Assembly (NCBI GenBank): GCA_001004345.1
Contig: LCQW01000003.1
Span: 1 to 38,444 of the forward strand
Origin: Candidatus Kaiserbacteria bacterium GW2011_GWA2_52_12
Lineage (GTDB): Bacteria; Patescibacteriota; Minisyncoccia; Phycocordibacterales; UBA2100
DNA length: 38,444 bases
Direction of reading: 5' to 3'
Shown here: in pieces, positions 25,177 through 32,198 of the stretch
Layout of the letters: every line of letters starts with the position of its first letter
Position numbering within the stretch: the stretch's first letter is position 1
Translations under genes and position numbers: made by a program
Notes under the pieces: model-generated
What the model saw: only the letters and a program-made list of their open reading frames with translations
What the model was told of the DNA's origin: nothing
Database searches by the model: none

Positions 25177-25560
25177 CTAATCCCTTATCGTTTTCAGAAC
25201 ATCCAAATTCACAAGATCAGGATTTATTTGGAAAAGAATTAGATAAATAGCCAGAAGGAGGAGGAGTCCTAATACCGCGTCCCGCATTACTTCTTTGGCA
25301 CGGGATTTTGTACTCCACATCTCATTTCCCATATAGAGGTACCCACCCCACACGATCCGAACGACAGCCATGATTGCACCAATACTGAGCGAAAAGATAA
25401 ATACATTATTTATGAATTGGCTCAAAGTTTGTCCGCTCTGGAACAGATCCCCAACCCGCGTGTTAGCAAGACCACTATTGGTCAACGGAACGAACGCACC
25501 GGTTTCAAAAAGTATGTTTTGAGCGTTGAACCTGAAATACCGGAAAATTTTTTTCATCAT
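25177..25560 (-). CDS. VirB2-like pilin (Mbov_0395-type)
   Basis: A 127-residue small membrane protein with two long hydrophobic helices (about residues 51-76 and 92-113) separated by a short charged loop (MWSTKSRAKEVMRDAV). The pattern FINNVFIFSLSIGAIMAVVRIVWGGYLYM plus AVLGLLLLLAIYLILFQINPDLVNLDVL is what I recall for Mbov_0395-like pilin proteins of conjugation-type systems, the probable major pilus subunit. It is the last gene of the minus-strand secretion locus, 3 nt after the propeller-like gene. The family call is from memory. Confidence 0.78.
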   Translation of the reverse strand: MMKKIFRYFRFNAQNILFETGAFVPLTNSGLANTRVGDLFQSGQTLSQFINNVFIFSLSIGAIMAVVRIVWGGYLYMGNEMWSTKSRAKEVMRDAVLGLLLLLAIYLILFQINPDLVNLDVLKTIRD

Positions 25561-25563
25561 ACT

Positions 25564-26886
25564 TTAGTCTGTGGATGTTGCCGCACCTTCTAAGTCTAAC
25601 CGAAGAAGCCAGAGTGATGTGTCTGCGGCATTGATAAATGCAATGTAGTTCCCGCTCTCGTCAATGGTCGGACGATCAACATCAAGAGAAGCCAACTGTG
25701 CGGACGAGAACAATGCTTTGGCCGTCCCACTCTTGACATCGACCTTCCACCACGAATCTTCCGTATGCACGGCCCCACGGTACCATTGATCGAGGAAGTC
25801 ACCGTCCGGTAGAGTTTGCGGCACGGCGCAGTATGCAAACAGGGTCATATCGACGACCTTCCCCACTGTTTTAGAGGGTGCCCACACACACTTATCGGCC
25901 ACCGTCTTCAGTGGCAGTTGTACCGCGGGCGTCTTTTGATCGATCTTTGCCCACAAAGACAGCGTGCCCCCGCCGGATGCGCCATACAAAATGGCGGGGG
26001 AGGAAGCGCGCGGCAGGAGGGTGAGACCGGAAACATTTCCGATAAGCGATTTCTGCACGCTGGTTTGCGAAACCTCATAGCTATATCCCGCCGTATTATC
26101 CGCTGCCTTTTGTGTGATAATGAGCCGGCCATCTGCAAGCCACACCATGCGCCAGTCGAGTATGTTTGAAGAGAAAACTTGTTTCATCTTCGAACCATTC
26201 CATAAAGTGCGCGTCCCCACGAGCCCCGCTTTTGCATCGAGAGTGGTGTAGAAGATTTCGGGAGAAGCGGGATGTACAGCGAGGGAGATAATGTTTCGTT
26301 CGAGCAATGTACCCCGCAGAGCCTCCGTTGTGGTCGCGGACTCTTTTGCCGGGGCGGCCAGTAGTGTGCCCGCAAATGTTACTATATTTCCGGCGTCATC
26401 AAGCGATCGCTCAATGACAAAGCCGTTGTTCGTAAAAAACGCCTCATATATTTTCGGCCGCAATGTGTTGGTGATCCGTACGAGCTCCCCAGTCTCGGGA
26501 TCGGCGGAAAAAATGTATCCCGTGGCGCGCTCAACGAAATATATCATCGTAGACGCCCCACTCTTCACGAAACCCGCTCCCGCGACCGGATTTTGTGAAA
26601 TTTTCCACAGCTGTGGCGGCTTTCTCTTTATTGAAACAGATGGCGCGGTCGAACTCGAATTCGGGGCGATATTGGAAAGGACGTTTTGGTAGGTGCTTCC
26701 TCCCGCTCCTTCAAATAGAGGAGCGGCTGTGCCAAAGCCGCGCGCAGTATTTATTGATACTATCGTTGCGGTCTTTGATCGTAAGAAGAAATACCACCCG
26801 ACTAATCCGGTAAGCGACACAATAAGCACCATGATAATGAGGTACGAAACGATGGTAATTATGCGCTGTGTCGTCGTTTTTGTCAT
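25564..26886 (-). CDS. Membrane-anchored beta-propeller-like protein
   Basis: A 440-residue protein with one N-terminal membrane helix (about residues 12-36) and a long extracytoplasmic part. That part consists of repeated strands such as GFVKSGASTMIYFVERATGYIFSA, ISLAVHPASPEIFYTTLDA, MVWLADGRLII and YIAFINAADTSLWLLRLD, resembling TolB/WD40-like blades. No catalytic motif was found. It lies 5 nt after the Ig-like gene and 3 nt before the pilin gene, so it is co-transcribed and probably works on the pilus or at the cell surface. Function is inferred from position only. Confidence 0.7.
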   Translation of the reverse strand: MTKTTTQRIITIVSYLIIMVLIVSLTGLVGWYFFLRSKTATIVSINTARGFGTAAPLFEGAGGSTYQNVLSNIAPNSSSTAPSVSIKRKPPQLWKISQNPVAGAGFVKSGASTMIYFVERATGYIFSADPETGELVRITNTLRPKIYEAFFTNNGFVIERSLDDAGNIVTFAGTLLAAPAKESATTTEALRGTLLERNIISLAVHPASPEIFYTTLDAKAGLVGTRTLWNGSKMKQVFSSNILDWRMVWLADGRLIITQKAADNTAGYSYEVSQTSVQKSLIGNVSGLTLLPRASSPAILYGASGGGTLSLWAKIDQKTPAVQLPLKTVADKCVWAPSKTVGKVVDMTLFAYCAVPQTLPDGDFLDQWYRGAVHTEDSWWKVDVKSGTAKALFSSAQLASLDVDRPTIDESGNYIAFINAADTSLWLLRLDLEGAATSTD

Positions 26887-26891
26887 AGTGT

Positions 26892-27956
26892 TTAAAAACC
26901 CTGCTCGAACGGGTTATTTGTTGCGGAACCATTCGAACCTGATGCTTGGTCGAAGCCGGATTTAAGAGAGATATTCCATGTACTATTGGAACTCATCAGA
27001 TAGTTGGCGGCGTGGGTCAAAGAAAGTTCGACAATGGCGGTTCCGTCCGAAGAACCGGCGCTTAAGGTGATGGCACTTGGTCTCGTCGCATCCGCAGAGA
27101 TCTTTTGTGAATTAACGTGCCACTCATACTGTAAATTCTGGTCATCCGGACTATACGCTTGCGCAAAATACGGCACCGCAACGAACGTCATTTCAGTATT
27201 CGGAACGAATGTGCGTACAGAAAGCGCTTGGTGGTAGAGGATACCGAACAGCGCACTATCAAGGTAGAGGGCAATCACTGGTTCGACCGATGGGATGCGG
27301 AGGGAGGCGGAACCGGAATATGTATTGTCGGACGTATGTGCCTCAACAACGATCGTGTCGGTAGCAAACAGCGTAGGTCCCGGAAGCAGGGCCGCAGACC
27401 TTCCTAACCCTGATGCGGCCTGAATCAGTTCGCCATTTCGTTTCCATATATAGATGATAGAAGCGGCGGGCACAAGAGAGCCATCCCCTTTCGTGAAGCG
27501 CGGAATTGCTTGCAAACGGAGCATTGTGCCGGCCGACGGGAGCGCACGCCCCCGGTAGAAAGGCGGCGTATACGAGTTGGATTCATAAAGAAGGTCGATT
27601 TGCGTGGGAATGACGACCGCCGCACCGCTCGCGCGCGTGGAATCAATAGCGGCAGTGATGGTAATGGAGGTTTGTTGTCCGAGCGCGCCGACGGTAACGT
27701 CTGTTTCCGTTGTTCCGTCCCCGGAAGCGATTGTCTTCCCGTTCGAAGACCACGTGATTAAGGCGCGCGAGAGGTCGAGAAGGTTGCTCTCGGCTTTGAG
27801 GTGGACACTACTCGATGGTGCCGGATACTGCGGTGTCACCGTGATGGAGATGGTGTTTTCGGCACCCGGAAGACCGAACTGCGCATGAAGAAGTGCGGGG
27901 TACAAGAAAAGCGACAAAAAAAATACGAAGGACAAACCTTTCAATGAATCCGCCAT
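26892..27956 (-). CDS. Secreted protein with Ig-like repeats in the secretion locus
   Basis: A 354-residue protein with a clear signal peptide (MADSLKGLSFVFFLSLFLYPALLHAQ). The mature part has at least three beta-rich Ig/PKD-like repeats: ITVTPQYPAPSSSVHLKAES with ALITWSSNGKTIASG; LLYESNSYTPPFYRGRALPSAG; and EMTFVAVPYFAQAYSPDDQNLQYEWHVNSQKI. The ending NPFEQGF is short and polar. The ATG at 27956 is chosen because a perfect TATAAT (27964-27969) ends 7 nt upstream, replacing an earlier ATG. Followed by the propeller gene after 5 nt. Probably an extracellular scaffold or pilus-associated protein; exact role unknown. Confidence 0.72.
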   Translation of the reverse strand: MADSLKGLSFVFFLSLFLYPALLHAQFGLPGAENTISITVTPQYPAPSSSVHLKAESNLLDLSRALITWSSNGKTIASGDGTTETDVTVGALGQQTSITITAAIDSTRASGAAVVIPTQIDLLYESNSYTPPFYRGRALPSAGTMLRLQAIPRFTKGDGSLVPAASIIYIWKRNGELIQAASGLGRSAALLPGPTLFATDTIVVEAHTSDNTYSGSASLRIPSVEPVIALYLDSALFGILYHQALSVRTFVPNTEMTFVAVPYFAQAYSPDDQNLQYEWHVNSQKISADATRPSAITLSAGSSDGTAIVELSLTHAANYLMSSNSTWNISLKSGFDQASGSNGSATNNPFEQGF

Positions 27957-27963
27957 TGTTATC

Positions 27964-27969
27964 ATTATA
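27964..27969 (-). promoter_or_regulatory. -10 box TATAAT at the edge of a repeat element
   Basis: Perfect TATAAT on the minus strand, 7 nt before the ATG at 27956. Its upstream half overlaps the edge of the repeat at 27967-28048. Confidence 0.6.
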
Positions 27970-28048
27970 GCCTAGCGTAGCGAGAGAAGCGTGAGCTTGC
28001 TCACACTTCCGAGCGAGTGACGGATAAACGAGCGGAGCGAGTATAGCC
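27967..28048. repeat. Intergenic repeat element, copy A
   Basis: The unit starts TATAGCCTAGCGTAGCGAG, contains an AAGCGTGAG/CTCACACTT hairpin, then CCGAGCGAGTGACGG, AGCGGAGCGAG and a second TATAGCC 75 bp after the first. A related copy lies at 31532-31629. A degraded third start (CCAGACGAAATGAGT) follows at 28047-28061. Confidence 0.65.
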
Positions 28049-28082
28049 CAGACGAAATGAGTTACGTGGGGACTTATTCTCA

Positions 28083-28391
28083 TTATACCCCCTCGTCTAT
28101 GGGGGTTCGCCACTCATGCAACACGGTGGAAGTGACAGCGTATGTCCACATCGGAACAATGCTTGCAGGCGTGGCTTCAACAACGATCGTTCCGAGGAAT
28201 TTGAGCGCGCGGTCGGGGTGCAACATACTCAAATTGTTATGAGAAAAACAAATACCAAAGAACAGTGCCGCCGGAATATCGACGATAAAACCGAACATAC
28301 CGAGACCGAGTAGCCCATCAATGGAATCGGTGAGTACCGCACACCCGATCAAGATACCGCCGGTGATCATGCCGATCTTTGAAGTATTCAT
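28083..28391 (-). CDS. Small membrane protein of the secretion locus
   Basis: A 102-residue integral membrane protein with two or three hydrophobic helices (about residues 5-21, 28-50 and 63-80). Similar small membrane proteins are common between virB4-like and pilin genes in such loci. No motif is recognised and no function can be assigned. It begins 12 nt after the VirB4-like stop. No -10 box of the TANNNT type lies 6-8 nt upstream, so it is probably read from the VirB4 transcript. Confidence 0.62.
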   Translation of the reverse strand: MNTSKIGMITGGILIGCAVLTDSIDGLLGLGMFGFIVDIPAALFFGICFSHNNLSMLHPDRALKFLGTIVVEATPASIVPMWTYAVTSTVLHEWRTPIDEGV

Positions 28392-28403
28392 ATCACTCTA
28401 TTA

Positions 28404-30341
28404 CTAAGACGTTAAGCTTGAAATACCAGTTGATGTCTTTGAGGCACCGACCGGAGCCGTGTCGGCGCCAGGGGCCGCAGCGGCGGCAATTGGTTGCAGT
28501 AGTGGTGCTTGGAGAGGAGGTTCGCTCGCAGCAGCGAGTTCCTGCTTCGCCTTTTTGATAGCGAGGATCTGCGACGGATCGGAGGTGATGATCTGGTCTT
28601 CGGTATACGAGGCAATGATCTTGATGGCCACGTGTTTCAAGCCAGCAAAAAAGATCCCCTCCCCCACATCGGACTCGAGTAGGAGGTATTTTTCCTCGTC
28701 GGAGAGCTTGAACGTGCTCTGTACTAGGTCGACCGAGGTCGGCGATTGGCGGAGCAGAAGCTGGATCGACGAGTTGGTTATCATGGCAAGGCCGTAGGGA
28801 GATTGGAGGAAGTCGTTGACGTCTTGAGTGATTGTGGAGAGTCCGAGATAGTATTTGCGACCTCGTTTGGCGATCGAGAAAAGGAACGATGCCGTGTCCT
28901 GCGATTTCATCATCCACCACGCCTCATCGATGACGAGCAGGCGTTTGCGGAGCTCCTTGCGGACAGTATTCCAAATGTGGTGCGTGATGATGTACATAGC
29001 GACCGGCTTCAAGTCGTCTTCCATGTCGCGCACGGAAAAGACCACCATTTTTTTGTTCATGTCGACGTTTGTCGGACGATTCATGAACCCGGCCCACGTA
29101 CCGCTCGTGTATTTCGAGAGGCGCTGCACGAGCGACTCGCTCCCCTCCATGCCGGAGAGCACGAGCTCGAAATCGGACAGGAGCGGCGGCTCTATCAAGG
29201 CGAAATTCGCGTCCGCCGTGATGTCCTTCAGCGCATAGGTCTCGGTGATCGCCCTATCAATGACCGCGTCTTCTTCCGGGGTGAGCCCGCCGAGCATGAT
29301 GCGGAAAAGCCCGACCAGTGTGATGGTGTTGTTGCGAAGCACGTCGGCGGGATTTTCATCCTCGCGCGGTATCGGGAGATCGAACGGATTGATGTGGTGC
29401 TCGGACGAAAGAGAAATATTAAAATAGCGACCACCGACCGCTTGGGAGAGATATTCATACTCGCGCTCAGGGTCGATGACGATGACCTCGGTGTCGAACA
29501 TGAGGGAGCGCAAAATCTCGAGCTTGGTCGTGTAGGATTTTCCGGCGCCGGATTTTGCAAAGGTGACGGAGTTATAATTCTCAAGCGAAAAGCGGTCGAA
29601 CAGTATGAGCGATGAGTTGTGCCTATTGATGCCGTACAAAATGCCGCGATCCGAGGTGAGGTCGAACGAGATGAATGGAAAGATAGAAGAAAGTGGAGCG
29701 GAATTGAGTTTTGTGTGCACCGCTATTTCATCGATCGCAAGCGGAAGTACCGAACGGAACCCTTGTTCTTGCTGGAAAAGGGCGGGGCGTATGTACACAA
29801 GACGTGATTCGAGAACAGAACGAACCTCGGTCTCGACTTTGTCGATAGCCTCCCTCGTCGCGCCGTAAATAGTGAGATAGAGACCGACTTCAAATATCCT
29901 CTCCTGCGCCTGCTGCAGCGAATTGCGCAATTGCTCGAGGTCGGTGTACGCGGTATCGAGCATCGGGTCGCGCACCATTCCCTTCTCCTCGCGGCTCGAT
30001 ATCTGGCTCTGTACCTCGGCCACTTTCTTTTGGAATTTCCGGAGCATTTCATTGGTGTCCATGGGATGGATGAAGATGGAAATGTCGATGACTTTGTCCA
30101 TGTTGATGATGGGAGCGAACCAGCCCGTCGTAAGAAAGCGCGGATACGAGATAACGAAGAAGGTGCGCGCGATCTTTTCTCCGAGATCGAGCTCGCGCGA
30201 CGTGACTCGAAGCGCGTGCGGCGCAATTACATCCTGCAGGTCCAGTACCCCTGTCTTGTATATCTCTTCCGGCAATATCGGAAGCACGTCGGCCACTGCC
30301 GCCGCGTTTTCTTTTTTCTTAAAGATGTCGAAAAGCGCCAT
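28404..30341 (-). CDS. virB4: VirB4/TraC-family secretion ATPase
   Basis: A 645-residue cytoplasmic ATPase that powers pilus biogenesis and substrate transport in type IV secretion. The N-terminal 250 residues resemble the CagE/TrbE/VirB4 domain. The motor domain has Walker A AKSGAGKSYTTK (about 261-272), VIVIDPEREYEYL, Walker B LLVIDEAWWMM (about 465-475), SIAKRGRKYYLGLSTITQDVNDFL and a final RQSPTSVDLVQSTFKLSDEE segment. The last 50 residues are Ala/Pro-rich and disordered. It starts 2 nt after the stop of the TraC-like gene, which may encode the missing outer part of the same ATPase. The family call is firm. Confidence 0.93.
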   Translation of the reverse strand: MALFDIFKKKENAAAVADVLPILPEEIYKTGVLDLQDVIAPHALRVTSRELDLGEKIARTFFVISYPRFLTTGWFAPIINMDKVIDISIFIHPMDTNEMLRKFQKKVAEVQSQISSREEKGMVRDPMLDTAYTDLEQLRNSLQQAQERIFEVGLYLTIYGATREAIDKVETEVRSVLESRLVYIRPALFQQEQGFRSVLPLAIDEIAVHTKLNSAPLSSIFPFISFDLTSDRGILYGINRHNSSLILFDRFSLENYNSVTFAKSGAGKSYTTKLEILRSLMFDTEVIVIDPEREYEYLSQAVGGRYFNISLSSEHHINPFDLPIPREDENPADVLRNNTITLVGLFRIMLGGLTPEEDAVIDRAITETYALKDITADANFALIEPPLLSDFELVLSGMEGSESLVQRLSKYTSGTWAGFMNRPTNVDMNKKMVVFSVRDMEDDLKPVAMYIITHHIWNTVRKELRKRLLVIDEAWWMMKSQDTASFLFSIAKRGRKYYLGLSTITQDVNDFLQSPYGLAMITNSSIQLLLRQSPTSVDLVQSTFKLSDEEKYLLLESDVGEGIFFAGLKHVAIKIIASYTEDQIITSDPSQILAIKKAKQELAAASEPPLQAPLLQPIAAAAAPGADTAPVGASKTSTGISSLTS

Positions 30342-30343
30342 AT

Positions 30344-31006
30344 TTATGGTGTCGCGGGTGCGAGCGGCATTGGTTTACCCTCTTCGCCCGGGTTGAACAT
30401 TTTGTAGAGAAGTTCGATCGTTTCTTCGGTACCGAGCTGCACAGTCCGCACGCCCATGCGCACCAGTCCCTGCTGCACGATGGCGACGCGCTGCTCCAGC
30501 TGCGAGACCTGTTCCCCGAACGTTTTATTTACTTCCTCGGACGTCTCCTTTTTTCCGAACGGCAGGAAAGAAGACACACCCTTTTTTGTGACGGCGAGAA
30601 CGGGAGAATATGGCACGACAACGAAGAAGTTTTTTGTCATAATATTCGCCGCTTCGGTAAAACTTTTTACGAAATCAATGTACTCGCGTATCTGGATGCG
30701 CATCAGATCGTCGAGTTGCTGTTTGTACTGCACTTCGAGCGTCGCGACGTACGGGCGGATATCAAGCATGCGCGACTGCACGAAGATCTGTACCGAAAAA
30801 TCGAGTGAATTGAGAAAGTTTTGGAACTGCACGATGAACGCCGTCTGCTCATCCTCGGATTTGAGCGCAAAGTTGAGGGACGAAGCAAGTAAGATGGCAC
30901 GGAGCGAGCCGTCTTTGAGGACCGCGATGCCGTCGCGTACCTCGGCGACGGGAACGAATTCCTGTGTCGTTTTTGTGCTTGCACGCAGTGTATCAGCTGT
31001 TGCCAT
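30344..31006 (-). CDS. TraC-like domain protein (possible split VirB4 N-terminus)
   Basis: A 220-residue protein without a P-loop. It starts with a segment typical of the first strand pair of VirB4/TraC proteins (EFVPVAEVRDGIAVLKDGSLRAILLAS, then a long amphipathic region with FLNSLDFSVQIFVQSR). A middle FFVVVPYSP strand follows, and the C-terminal half has a coiled helix ending in TIELLYKMFNPGE. That is the pattern of the N-terminal domain of VirB4 proteins, here encoded separately. PrgI lies 4 nt upstream and the ATPase 2 nt downstream. Likely forms a complex with both. Confidence 0.8.
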   Translation of the reverse strand: MATADTLRASTKTTQEFVPVAEVRDGIAVLKDGSLRAILLASSLNFALKSEDEQTAFIVQFQNFLNSLDFSVQIFVQSRMLDIRPYVATLEVQYKQQLDDLMRIQIREYIDFVKSFTEAANIMTKNFFVVVPYSPVLAVTKKGVSSFLPFGKKETSEEVNKTFGEQVSQLEQRVAIVQQGLVRMGVRTVQLGTEETIELLYKMFNPGEEGKPMPLAPATP

Positions 31007-31010
31007 ACAA

Positions 31011-31523
31011 TTATTCGGATACGGCGCGGAGCGCCTCCCTCGCGGTGTGCAGCGGTGCAGAAGGGTCTATTGCCACTTGCCTCGTGCCGACGCGCTCGTC
31101 TTCGGCAGCGACGCCAGCGGCGACACGCTCCTTGATGTCGAGACTCCACGCGAGCTCATGCAACTTGCTTTCGGAGAGCTTTGGAATATAGAGCGTCGAA
31201 GAGCGTGCGGCCGCTTTCTCCACTTCCTTTTTATTCTTTACTTTTCTCACATTGTTCCAAAGATACAATTTACTCCGTATCATGTAGAAAAAACTGTTCT
31301 CGAGCGCGATGATGAACGGGCGGCCATTGAACTGAAAAAAAGCGAGAGCCGCCGCGAGTCCGCCGACACCAAGGATAATAGGGCCCGCGAGGTAGATCGG
31401 CAGAATGCGCCAGAGTATATACACTGCTCCCAGCCCGCCACCCACATAGATGAATTGTTTGAATGTAAGCGGCCCGAAGATCTTGTCCTCGACTTCGATG
31501 AATTGAGGTACTTGGAATTGCAT
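31011..31523 (-). CDS. PrgI-family protein (VirB3-like)
   Basis: A 170-residue inner-membrane protein. The N-terminus MQFQVPQFIEVEDKIFGPLTFKQFIYV is the PrgI signature. It is followed by two close hydrophobic helices (about residues 27-64), then FQFNGRPFIIALENSFFYMIRSKLYLW, as in VirB3/PrgI proteins that recruit VirB4. A charged tail of 80 residues follows. Perfect TATAAT (31530-31535) ends 6 nt before the ATG, marking the start of a leaderless prgI-traC-virB4 transcript. Family call good. Confidence 0.9.
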   Translation of the reverse strand: MQFQVPQFIEVEDKIFGPLTFKQFIYVGGGLGAVYILWRILPIYLAGPIILGVGGLAAALAFFQFNGRPFIIALENSFFYMIRSKLYLWNNVRKVKNKKEVEKAAARSSTLYIPKLSESKLHELAWSLDIKERVAAGVAAEDERVGTRQVAIDPSAPLHTAREALRAVSE

Positions 31524-31529
31524 AACGTA

Positions 31530-31535
31530 ATTATA
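31530..31535 (-). promoter_or_regulatory. -10 box TATAAT of the prgI-virB4 unit
   Basis: Perfect TATAAT on the minus strand, 6 nt before the ATG at 31523. It overlaps the boundary of repeat copy B. Confidence 0.6.
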
Positions 31536-31629
31536 ACCTAGCGAAGCGAGTGATATGAGAATTTATTCTCATATCCGAGCGAGCGAAGGGTAAAGGAGCG
31601 TAGCGACTATAACCTAGCGAAGCGAGTGA
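31532..31629. repeat. Intergenic repeat element, copy B (tandem)
   Basis: Starts TATAACCTAGCGAAGCGAG (31532), has a perfect ATATGAGAA-TTTA-TTCTCATAT hairpin, then CCGAGCGAGCGAAGGG, GGAGCGTAGCGAC and a second TATAACCTAGCGAAGCGAG at 31608. The repeat period is 76 bp. Related to copy A at 27967-28048 but with a different hairpin. The intergenic gap 31524-31637 is otherwise empty. Confidence 0.7.
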
Positions 31630-31637
31630 GTTTCCCC

Positions 31638-32189
31638 TTAAATTTGTTCGCGATACGGGTCGCCCTTGATCTCCTTTCGTTCATGGCTCGGGGTAGTCGG
31701 AGCATAGCTCTCGGGCGACGGTGTGCGTACCACTTTCTCCGTAGGAGCTCCTTGCGGAGGCGTTGCCGGTAGAATCGACGGTTTGGTCTGTATTTCTTCC
31801 GCCGCATCCTTGATCAATTGTGAACGGACGGGGTCAACGACAACCGCTTGCGCTTCAGGATGCTCAAGCTGGCGCTCAAGTTCTTCTCTGATGGGTTCAA
31901 ATACCGTATGTGCGATGTCGCTCGCGAGAATGCGAGCAATGTCTTCCGGCACACCCACCTCGCGCCTGATATTTTGTTCGAGTTCCTCGGCTTCATTGAC
32001 GCCGAGCAGCGTCAACTGCACTTCATTTTCAAGTTTTTCCCATTGATCGAGGTGCAATTTGTGCGTACCCGCGAGTTCGCGAAGATGCTTTTCGACATCG
32101 GCGGATACAATCGCGTCTTGTACCACCTTTGGCAAGAGCGCGAAGCGCTCCTTGAGCATTGCATCGAATTGTTCTTGTTGGTTATCCAT
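31638..32189 (-). CDS. Conserved soluble protein of the secretion locus
   Basis: A 183-residue acidic, mostly helical protein without membrane segments. The first 110 residues (FDAMLKERFALLPKVVQDAIVSADVEKHL, a hinge, then AEELEQNIRREVGVPEDIARILASDIAHTVFEPIREELERQLE) resemble a small helical family I recall from Parcubacteria. The remaining 70 residues are Pro/Ala-rich and end KGDPYREQI. No catalytic motif. It starts 9 nt after the VirB6-like stop. Function unknown; an accessory or substrate of the secretion machine is possible. Confidence 0.68.
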   Translation of the reverse strand: MDNQQEQFDAMLKERFALLPKVVQDAIVSADVEKHLRELAGTHKLHLDQWEKLENEVQLTLLGVNEAEELEQNIRREVGVPEDIARILASDIAHTVFEPIREELERQLEHPEAQAVVVDPVRSQLIKDAAEEIQTKPSILPATPPQGAPTEKVVRTPSPESYAPTTPSHERKEIKGDPYREQI

Positions 32190-32198
32190 ATCGTTTTT

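Noticed and set aside
28746-29615. 289-codon plus-strand open frame within virB4
   Set aside because: Mirror of the VirB4 motor domain; charged, motif-free sequence.
30456-31541. 361-codon plus-strand open frame over the TraC-like and prgI genes
   Set aside because: Antisense shadow spanning two well-supported genes and their 4-nt junction.
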